Shown: one piece after another, positions 1 through 6,416 of the stretch
How the letters are laid out: each line of letters begins with the position of its first letter
Position numbering within the stretch: the stretch's first letter is position 1
Origin: Tannerellaceae bacterium
Lineage (GTDB): Bacteria > Bacteroidota > Bacteroidia > Bacteroidales > Tannerellaceae
Direction: 5' to 3'
Length of the DNA stretch: 54,083 nt
Assembly (NCBI GenBank): GCA_031278605.1
Contig: JAITKB010000034.1
Location: forward strand, 1-54,083
Notes under the pieces: model-generated
Told to the model about the DNA's origin: nothing
Seen by the model: only the letters and a program-made list of their open reading frames with translations
The model's database searches: none
Program-made: the position numbers and the translations under genes

Positions 1-774
1 GGGATCTTTCACCCCGTCGCGCATGAAGCTGATGTCGGAGATGATACCCAGCATATTGTCTTTGTAGGTTTCAAAGACTTCGATGGCTTCCTCGTAGGTA
101 CGGGCCAGGAGGATTTTGGGTCGTCCCCGCATACGCAGGGTGCGTTGGTGGTCGTTCAGGGCTTCCTTGGAGAAGGACTGGCTTTGCTCCAGCACGAAGC
201 GGTAGAGGTGGGGCAGGGCCGAGGAGTAGAAACGGATGGAATCCTCCACCAGGAGGATGATCTGCACGCCGGTGCCGACCGTATCGTACGGGGCGTTCAT
301 CTTGTCTTCTATCAACTTGATGATGGCCAGAAGGAGTTCGGCATTGCCCAGCCAGCTGAACAGGTAGTCAATGGCGCCGAGGTCTTCTCCCTGCACGCGC
401 CGGGCCACTTCCCGGGAAAAGGGCGTGAGCACCACGATGGGGATTGCAGGGTATTGCTTTTTGATTTCCCTGGCGGCGGCAAAGATGTCGCGGTTGTCCA
501 TATTGGGCATACAGATGATGAGTTCAAAGTTCCGGTGGGCAAGTTCCCCCAGGGCTTCTTCCTCGCTGGATACCTGGGTAAAGCGCGGAGGGTAACGAAG
601 GCTTAGGGAGGTGTATTCGTTGAAGATCTGCTCGTCCACCCGTCCGTCGTCTTCGAGCATGAAGGCGTCGTATTTGGTGGCGATCAGCAGCACGTTGTAG
701 ATGCGCTTGTTCATCAGGTTGGCGAAGGAAACGTCCTTCAGGACCAGATTTTTGAAGGAAGGAATGGCCGTCAT
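1..774 (-). CDS. Receiver-like / PEP-utilising protein, N-terminal part
   Basis: The gene starts at 774 and is open to the left edge of the window (258 codons), so its C-terminus is not visible. The ORF track omits it because it has no stop here. The translation shows two receiver-like alpha/beta units. The first has the strands LIICMPN and IPIVVLTPFSR; the second begins with IILLVEDS and reaches GIISDISF, which has the Asp expected of a phosphoacceptor. From memory of the family, this N-terminus matches long Bacteroides proteins that carry a PEP/pyruvate-binding (PEP synthase or pyruvate phosphate dikinase type) region further on. That part lies outside the window, so the enzymatic role is inferred. 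It is divergent from the inositol-phosphate synthase gene. Confidence 0.6.
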   Translation of the reverse strand, partial: MTAIPSFKNLVLKDVSFANLMNKRIYNVLLIATKYDAFMLEDDGRVDEQIFNEYTSLSLRYPPRFTQVSSEEEALGELAHRNFELIICMPNMDNRDIFAAAREIKKQYPAIPIVVLTPFSREVARRVQGEDLGAIDYLFSWLGNAELLLAIIKLIEDKMNAPYDTVGTGVQIILLVEDSIRFYSSALPHLYRFVLEQSQSFSKEALNDHQRTLRMRGRPKILLARTYEEAIEVFETYKDNMLGIISDISFMRDGVKDP

Positions 775-906
775 AAGTTGTTCGTATAGCTATTATTATG
801 TCTGCAAATGAACTCTTTTTTTTCTTACCGGCGGCTATTCTCCGAGGTAAATCGCTAACTGATTGAAACGAAGTCGTGTGACTTTCCCCGCCAAAGCAAT
901 ATGAAC

Positions 907-927
907 CACGAATCACGAACCACGAAC
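907..927. repeat. Three 7-bp tandem repeats upstream of the inositol operon
   Basis: Three consecutive copies of the heptamer CACGAAY lie just upstream of the predicted -7 box of the inositol-phosphate synthase gene, in the divergent intergenic region 775-982. The rest of that region holds a T-run and no recognisable gene. A role as a regulator binding site or slippage-prone spacer is only a guess. Confidence 0.5.
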
Positions 928-939
928 CGCTAAAAAATA

Positions 940-947
940 TACCTTTG
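940..947 (+). promoter_or_regulatory. Bacteroidota -7 box for the inositol-lipid operon
   Basis: TACCTTTG matches the Bacteroidota -7 consensus TAnnTTTG and lies 36 bases before the start codon at 983. No clear TTTG -33 box is seen at the usual distance. Confidence 0.5.
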
Positions 948-982
948 CAATCATACTCATCAAATAATAACATACGACATTT

Positions 983-2287
983 ATGGAAACAACAGTGAAA
1001 GTGAAAGAAGCCGCCGGCAAACTCGGCGTGCTTGTAGTGGGAGTGGGAGGCGCTGTGGCCTCTACGTTTATTGCCGGCACCTTGTCTGTGCGTAAGGGGA
1101 CCGGCCTGCCCGTGGGATCCTTAACGCAATTGGCCACCATCCGCCTGGGTAAACGTAACGAGAATCGTTTCCCTAAGATTAAGGACGTCGTACCCCTGGC
1201 CGCACTCGACGACCTGGTGTTCGGCGGATGGGACATCTTTGAAGAAAACGTATACGAAGCAGCCCTGCACGCCGAAGTGCTCAAACCCGAAGACCTGAAC
1301 GTCGTGAAAGACGAACTGGAAACCATCCGGCCCATGCCCGCCGTCTTCGATCGCAACTTTGTGAAACGCCTGAACGGAACACACGTCAAGCCCACCGCCT
1401 CCCGACGGGCCTATGTCGACCGGCTGAGGGAAGACATCCGAAACTTCAAAGCACAACACCACTGCGAACGGATCGTGGTGATGTGGGCGGCCAGCACCGA
1501 AATCTACATCCCCCAAACCGCCCCGCACGAGAGCCTGGCGGCTTTTGAAAAAGCCCTGGAAGACAACGACACGGAAGCCATCTCCCCCAGCATGTGCTAC
1601 GCCTGGGCCGCCGTGAGCGAAGGAGCCCCCTTTATCATGGGAGCGCCCAACCTCTGCGTGGACATCCCCGCCCTGTGGGAACTCGCCGAAAGGGAAAAGG
1701 CGCCCCTGTGCGGAAAAGACTACAAAACAGGACAAACCCTGCTCAAAACCGTCCTCGCCCCCATGCTCAAAACCCGGATGCTGGGACTCGAAGGCTGGTT
1801 CTCCACCAACATACTCGGCAACCGCGACGGGGAAGTGCTGGACGACCCCGGATCTTTCAAAACCAAGGAAGTAAGCAAACTCTCGGTCATCGACACCATC
1901 CTGCAAACCGAAGTCTACCCCGAACTCTACGGCCATATCTACCACAAGGTGCGCATCAACTACTACCCTCCGCGCAAAGACAACAAAGAGGGATGGGACA
2001 ACATCGACATCGTAGGCTGGCTGGGATACCCCATGCAGCTGAAGGTCGACTTCCTGTGCCGCGACTCGATTCTGGCCGCCCCGCTGTGCTTGGATCTGGT
2101 CCTGTTTGCCGACCTGGCCCTGCGTTGCGGTTTCCACGGCATCCAGTCGTGGCTGTCCTTCTACTTCAAAAGCCCCATGCATGCCCCCGGTCGCGTCCCG
2201 GAACACGACCTGTTCATCCAGCACACGATCCTGAAAAACACGCTCCGGAAAATCATCGGCGAACCCACCCTGGACTACCTGGACTGA
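983..2287 (+). CDS. ino1: Inositol-3-phosphate synthase (MIPS)
   Basis: Converts glucose 6-phosphate to inositol 3-phosphate with catalytic NAD, the committed step of inositol-lipid synthesis. The 434-residue protein has the NAD-binding motif GVGGAVAST at residues 20-28 and the downstream blocks expected of the prokaryotic family (for example MWAASTEIY, SWLSFYFKSP). It is the first gene of a five-gene operon; its TGA shares one base with the ATG of the next gene (TGATG), which suggests translational coupling. The gene order resembles the Bacteroides thetaiotaomicron inositol-lipid cluster (BT_1522 to BT_1526, from memory), which supports a role in phosphoinositol lipids rather than catabolism. 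Confidence 0.92.
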   Translation: METTVKVKEAAGKLGVLVVGVGGAVASTFIAGTLSVRKGTGLPVGSLTQLATIRLGKRNENRFPKIKDVVPLAALDDLVFGGWDIFEENVYEAALHAEVLKPEDLNVVKDELETIRPMPAVFDRNFVKRLNGTHVKPTASRRAYVDRLREDIRNFKAQHHCERIVVMWAASTEIYIPQTAPHESLAAFEKALEDNDTEAISPSMCYAWAAVSEGAPFIMGAPNLCVDIPALWELAEREKAPLCGKDYKTGQTLLKTVLAPMLKTRMLGLEGWFSTNILGNRDGEVLDDPGSFKTKEVSKLSVIDTILQTEVYPELYGHIYHKVRINYYPPRKDNKEGWDNIDIVGWLGYPMQLKVDFLCRDSILAAPLCLDLVLFADLALRCGFHGIQSWLSFYFKSPMHAPGRVPEHDLFIQHTILKNTLRKIIGEPTLDYLD

Positions 2288-3072
2288 TGGATTTCGCAAT
2301 CATAGCCGCCGGGGAAGGCTCCCGTCTGGCCGAAGAAGGCGTCCGGGAACCCAAACCCCTGGTCCCACTACACGGCATCCCCCTGATAGACCGCCTGGTT
2401 GATATTTTCCTTCGCCACGGCGCCACCGCCCTCCACGTGATCGTCAACGAAGAAATGACCGAGGTGCAAAAGCATCTGCAACAGATGAAACTCCCCATCC
2501 CGCTACACCTTACGGTGAAATCCACCCCCGGCCCCGTGCAGAGTTTCTTCTTCCTCAGCCTCCGTTTGCGGGGGGAACGCTTCTGCCTCACGACCGTTGA
2601 TAGCGTCTTCCGGGAAGAGGACTTCAGCCGTTACCTCGACGCCTTCCGGGAGGAAGAGGCCGACGCACTGATGGCCGTTACCGAATACGTCGACGACGAA
2701 AAACCCCTCTACGTCCATACCGACGAACAAGGCTTTATCCGTCGCTTCGCCGACCAAACCCAAAGTCGCTACGTATCGGGCGGAATCTACGGCCTGAAAC
2801 GCTCCGCACTCCGGGTGTTGCAAAACTCCATCCGAAACAACGAACTCCGTATGCGTCATTACCAACGCCGCCTGTTGGCCGAAGGCCTTAGCCTCAAGGC
2901 CTACCCCTTTGGGCAAATCCTGGACATCGACCACGCCTCCGACATTGAAAAAGCCGAACACTTCCTAAATCCACCCTCCTTTACCCCTTCAGCCCATGCA
3001 CCTTATGAACGAACCCACCCTGGCCGGCATCCGGCGTGGAAGACAATTCTCCCCCAACCATGTGGAAAATGA
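2287..3072 (+). CDS. Nucleotidyltransferase of the inositol-lipid operon
   Basis: A 261-residue sugar-nucleotide-type transferase. The N-terminus has the nucleotide-binding signature AAGEGSRL (residues 7-14) followed by KPLVP at 23-27, and TTVDSVF further on is the likely metal-binding Asp segment. By context it probably activates inositol phosphate with an NTP, as in the CTP:inositol-1-phosphate cytidylyltransferases of other prokaryotes, but the substrate is inferred. The start is set by the overlapping TGATG with the synthase gene. The track ORF beginning at 1594 merely extends this frame upstream. The last 25 or so codons overlap the next gene by 77 bases and look like read-through sequence, so the functional C-terminus may end near ASDIEKAEHF. 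Confidence 0.75.
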   Translation: MDFAIIAAGEGSRLAEEGVREPKPLVPLHGIPLIDRLVDIFLRHGATALHVIVNEEMTEVQKHLQQMKLPIPLHLTVKSTPGPVQSFFFLSLRLRGERFCLTTVDSVFREEDFSRYLDAFREEEADALMAVTEYVDDEKPLYVHTDEQGFIRRFADQTQSRYVSGGIYGLKRSALRVLQNSIRNNELRMRHYQRRLLAEGLSLKAYPFGQILDIDHASDIEKAEHFLNPPSFTPSAHAPYERTHPGRHPAWKTILPQPCGK

Positions 3073-3892
3073 CGCGGCCATCTTTGACCTCACCGCCGAA
3101 GAACTCCGCAAACGGGGATGCCTCGTGAAGGAATACCCGGAATCGGCCCTGGAGGAAAACGCCGTGGAAGAAAGCCTCATCTTCCACATGGCACGCGACA
3201 GCCGCTCGGTGCGGAAACTCCAAACCTACGAAAACGAAGGGCGTCTCGTGGTGAACTCGCCCCGGGGAATCCAAAACTGCACCCGCGAAAGCATGACCCG
3301 TCTGCTGCTGGCCAACCACGTCCCGCACCCCAAAAGCCTGATCGTGCCTACCGACATCAACCCCCTGCCCCTGCTTCGCGAGGCAGGAATGCAACGCTGC
3401 TGGATCAAGCGGGGAGACTTCCACGCCGTTTGCCGCGAAGACGTCGCTTACGTCCGGGACCGGGAAGAAGCCCCCGACATCCTGCGAGGCTACGCCCTTC
3501 GGGGAATCAAGCAGGCCGTGATCAACGAACACCTTCGCGGCGACCTGGTGAAGTTCTACGGCGTGCTGGGCACCCGCTTCTTCCATTGGTTTTACCCTTT
3601 GCCGGCCCACCACAGCAAATTCGGTCTGGAGCAAATCAACGGGACGGCCAAAGGCTTCCCTTTCGCCCCCGAAAAACTCCGCAGCCTGTGCAACCGTACA
3701 GCCCGCATCCTGAACACCCAGGTCTACGGGGGAGACTGCATCGTCTCCCCGGAAGGCCTCGTGGACATCATCGACTTCAACGACTGGCCCAGCTTCGCCC
3801 CCTGCCGCAAGGAAGCCGCCCGGTACATTGCCAAACGTATTTATACCCTGATAAGCACCTCATGCGAAACCCAACACCCGATAGTCCGTTAG
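2996..3892 (+). CDS. ATP-grasp-like protein in the inositol-lipid operon
   Basis: A 298-residue protein with an ATP-grasp layout: a nucleotide-binding middle region (NSPRGIQNCTRESM, then CWIKRGD and VINEHLRGDLVKFYG) and a C-terminal catalytic segment IIDFNDWPSFAPCR that resembles the metal-binding Asp/Asn motif of RimK-like and inositol-phosphate-kinase ATP-grasp enzymes. No specific family member is recognised. Its place between the nucleotidyltransferase and the CDP-alcohol transferase suggests an ATP-dependent step on inositol or its lipid, which is inference. An alternative start is the ATG at 3005 (MNEPTL). It overlaps the genes on both sides. Confidence 0.65.
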   Translation: MHLMNEPTLAGIRRGRQFSPNHVENDAAIFDLTAEELRKRGCLVKEYPESALEENAVEESLIFHMARDSRSVRKLQTYENEGRLVVNSPRGIQNCTRESMTRLLLANHVPHPKSLIVPTDINPLPLLREAGMQRCWIKRGDFHAVCREDVAYVRDREEAPDILRGYALRGIKQAVINEHLRGDLVKFYGVLGTRFFHWFYPLPAHHSKFGLEQINGTAKGFPFAPEKLRSLCNRTARILNTQVYGGDCIVSPEGLVDIIDFNDWPSFAPCRKEAARYIAKRIYTLISTSCETQHPIVR

Positions 3893-4797
3893 TTGCCAGC
3901 TTCAAGTCCATGGACACGGAAGAGTTCCTCGACATCCACTTCTACCGCCCCCTGGGCTATGCCTGGGCGATCGCCTTTAGGAAATGGGGCGTCCACCCCA
4001 ACAGCGTTACCCTGGCGGCGATCCTTTTGGGCATCGCCGCGGGGATTTGCTTTTATTTCCGCGACCTCCGGGTGAACATCCCCGGCATGTTGCTCTTAGT
4101 GTGGGCCAATACCTACGACAGCGCCGACGGACAGTTGGCCCGCATGACCCGCCGGACCTCCCCGCTGGGACGTATGCTGGACGGCTTCTGCGGACAAGCC
4201 TGGTTCGTCACCATCTACGCCGCCATCTGCCTCCGCCTGACACCCGAATGGGGCCTGTGGATCTGGCTGCTGGGAGCCATAACCGGATACGGCCACAGCC
4301 GGCAGGCAGCCCTGGCCGACTATTACAGGAACCTGCATCTGCTCTTTCTGAAAGGAAAAGCGGGCAGCGAACTCTCCGATAGCGCTACCCTAAGGATCGA
4401 GGCCCGGGGTTTGTCCCGGAAGGAAAACCCTCTCCTTTGGCTCGGCAACCTCCTCTACCTGAATTACACCAGGGGGCAGGAAAAACACACCCCCCGCCTG
4501 CAAGCCCTGATGGAGGTTCTCCACTCCAAGTACAACGGCCAAGCCCCGGCCTGGTTCCGGGAATCCTTCTGCCGGGAAAGCCTCCCGCTGATGAAGTACG
4601 CCAACATCCTGTCGTTCAATACGCGCTCCATCGTCCTTTTCCTGGCCCTTCTGGTCGACCTTCCCTGGCTCTACTTCGTGTTTGAGCTTACCCTTATGAA
4701 CCTCCTGCTGGTGTACATGGTCGCAAAACACGAACACTTTTGCACCACCTTCACCGAACAATTAAACAACCAACCGAAAGAAACATGTTCCACTTAA
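3862..4797 (+). CDS. CDP-alcohol phosphatidyltransferase, probable phosphatidylinositol-phosphate synthase
   Basis: An integral membrane enzyme of 311 residues that should join an inositol phosphate head group to a CDP-activated lipid (or the reverse activation). The family signature is present as DSADGQLAR followed by GRMLDG. The usual last Asp of D-x2-DG-x2-AR-x8-G-x3-D-x3-D is replaced: the sequence reads DGFCGQ. Several hydrophobic helices surround it (SVTLAAILLGIAAGI, SIVLFLALLVDLPWLYFV). The start at 3862 is the first ATG of this frame with a matching N-terminus and overlaps the ATP-grasp gene by 31 bases; the ORF track shows a longer, non-genic extension from 3118. An internal start at 3910 is also possible. 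Confidence 0.8.
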   Translation: MRNPTPDSPLVASFKSMDTEEFLDIHFYRPLGYAWAIAFRKWGVHPNSVTLAAILLGIAAGICFYFRDLRVNIPGMLLLVWANTYDSADGQLARMTRRTSPLGRMLDGFCGQAWFVTIYAAICLRLTPEWGLWIWLLGAITGYGHSRQAALADYYRNLHLLFLKGKAGSELSDSATLRIEARGLSRKENPLLWLGNLLYLNYTRGQEKHTPRLQALMEVLHSKYNGQAPAWFRESFCRESLPLMKYANILSFNTRSIVLFLALLVDLPWLYFVFELTLMNLLLVYMVAKHEHFCTTFTEQLNNQPKETCST

Positions 4798-5519
4798 GCA
4801 ACCTGAAAGGCATCCTCTTCGATTACGGCGGCACGATAGACACCAACGGCACGCACTGGGCAGAGGTGCTGTGGGAATCCTATCAAACCCTGGGAATCCC
4901 CGTGACAAAGGAATCCTTCCGCAAAGCCTACGTCCACGCCGAGCAAACGCTGGGGCACGACGGCGCAGTATCCCCTTCCCTCGGCTTCCGCCTCCTGCTG
5001 GAAAGCAAAGCGCAGCTCCAGCTCCAGTGGCTAAAGGATCAAAACCTCCTGGCAAAGAAGGAACACACCCTATCCCTGGCCGCAGCCATCTCCGCCCGGG
5101 GCTTCTCCTATGCCCAAACAACCGTCAACGCCCTTGGCCAAAAACTCCTGCAACCCCTGGCCGCACGGTATCCCCTCGTGTTGGTGTCGAATTTCTACGG
5201 CAACCTCCACGCCGTCCTGGCGGATTTCCGCCTGGAAGAAGTGTTTGCCTGTGTGATTGAATCCGCCGCGGTGGGCGTTCGCAAACCCGACCCGGCGATT
5301 TACCGGCTGGGGCTGGAGCAATTGAGACTTCTCCCCGAAGAGGTCCTCGTCGTTGGCGACTCCTACACGAACGACATCCTCCCGGCCGCAAGCCTCGGAT
5401 GCCACACCGTCTGGCTGAAAAAGTCCGGATGGGAAGGAGATGAACAAGGGAAGGGGAAGGAAACGCCCGGCATCGTCATCCGGGACCTGATGGAGTTAAG
5501 GGAAATCGTTCGTTTATGA
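4785..5519 (+). CDS. HAD-family hydrolase, probable phosphatidylinositol-phosphate phosphatase
   Basis: A 244-residue HAD-superfamily protein. Motif I is FDYGGTID, motif II lies in LVLVSNFYGN, motif III is KPDPAIY and motif IV is VVGDSYTND. Motif I keeps the nucleophile Asp but has Gly where most HAD phosphatases have the second, acid/base Asp. As the last gene of the inositol-lipid operon it is the natural candidate to dephosphorylate the phosphoinositol lipid; this follows from context, not from the sequence alone. The start at 4785 (MFHLSNLKG) is preferred to the track start at 4740, because it overlaps the transferase gene by only 13 bases and gives a normal HAD N-terminus. Its stop overlaps the end of the convergent transporter gene. 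Confidence 0.78.
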   Translation: MFHLSNLKGILFDYGGTIDTNGTHWAEVLWESYQTLGIPVTKESFRKAYVHAEQTLGHDGAVSPSLGFRLLLESKAQLQLQWLKDQNLLAKKEHTLSLAAAISARGFSYAQTTVNALGQKLLQPLAARYPLVLVSNFYGNLHAVLADFRLEEVFACVIESAAVGVRKPDPAIYRLGLEQLRLLPEEVLVVGDSYTNDILPAASLGCHTVWLKKSGWEGDEQGKGKETPGIVIRDLMELREIVRL

Positions 5520-6413
5520 GCGCTGCCGCTTCTTCCACAACTGATAACTGTTGATGATGTTTTGCCACAAAACATAGGCGGCAGGAGCCACCGAAGAAAC
5601 CGGATGAAGATAAGCCTGGGCAATCCAGATAGCCAGGATGGTGTTCTTCTGCCCCAAACCCTGCCCGCAGGAAACCGGGTCGCCGTAATGCCGCCCGATG
5701 CGGCGGCCCAGCAGAAACTGACCCGCACAGATCCCCAGCGACACAAGAGCCAGCGCTATCTCCGTGCGGTAATCGGGATTCTCTTCGTCGGCCAGGAATC
5801 CCACCGTTTTGGCCGTCACCACCGTGAGGGCTATCGCCCAGAGGTAGAACGAGAGGTTCCCCAGGCGCTGCATCCGGGCATTCACCCCGGGCAGGGCGTA
5901 GCGGATAAACCAAGCCGACAGCAAGGGACAAAGCAGCACAGGAGCTACCCGACAAAAGATGTGGAACAGGGAATCCGTAAACAACAAATCCGCATGGGAG
6001 CCTGCCAGGGGCAAAAACAACGGGGCAAGCATCGCCACGCCCAGGTTGCACAACAGCAAATAACTCGTGAGAAACCCCACGTTGCCTCCCAATAATCCCG
6101 TAACAACGGCCGCCGAAGTAGCCGTGGGCGCCAGTACACAGATAAAGGCGCCCTGCGCCACCACGGGATTGTACCACATCAGCAGAGCATATACCGCCAT
6201 GCTGCCGATCAATTGGATCAGCAGCAGCCAGCCGTGGGCAGGGCGAACTGCCACGGCGCGGGGCGACAGTTTGCAGAAGGTCAGCAGCAACATGGCAAAT
6301 ATCAGATAGGGCGTAAGGAAAGCAAGGCAGCTTATCCACCGATAAGCCGCCACTCCCAGGAGCATGGCCACAGCCAGCGCCTGGTTCTTTAGGATTCCCA
6401 GGATCTTTGCCAC
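5514..6413 (-). CDS. Bile acid:sodium symporter (BASS)-like membrane transporter
   Basis: A 299-residue, almost wholly hydrophobic protein with about nine or ten predicted membrane helices. The Gly- and Pro-rich stretch LAPTATSAAVVTGLLGG and the later GQKNTILAIWIAQ match the conserved BASS segments. The family carries organic anions with sodium; the substrate here is not predictable. It follows the NagB/PIG-L fusion after only 3 bases, so the two are probably co-transcribed. The stop codon overlaps the end of the convergent HAD gene by 6 bases. Confidence 0.75.
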   Translation of the reverse strand: MAKILGILKNQALAVAMLLGVAAYRWISCLAFLTPYLIFAMLLLTFCKLSPRAVAVRPAHGWLLLIQLIGSMAVYALLMWYNPVVAQGAFICVLAPTATSAAVVTGLLGGNVGFLTSYLLLCNLGVAMLAPLFLPLAGSHADLLFTDSLFHIFCRVAPVLLCPLLSAWFIRYALPGVNARMQRLGNLSFYLWAIALTVVTAKTVGFLADEENPDYRTEIALALVSLGICAGQFLLGRRIGRHYGDPVSCGQGLGQKNTILAIWIAQAYLHPVSSVAPAAYVLWQNIINSYQLWKKRQRS

Positions 6414-6416
6414 TTT

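Noticed and set aside
1121-2299. 392-codon open frame antisense to the inositol-phosphate synthase
   Set aside because: Complement of a recognised gene with no independent support.
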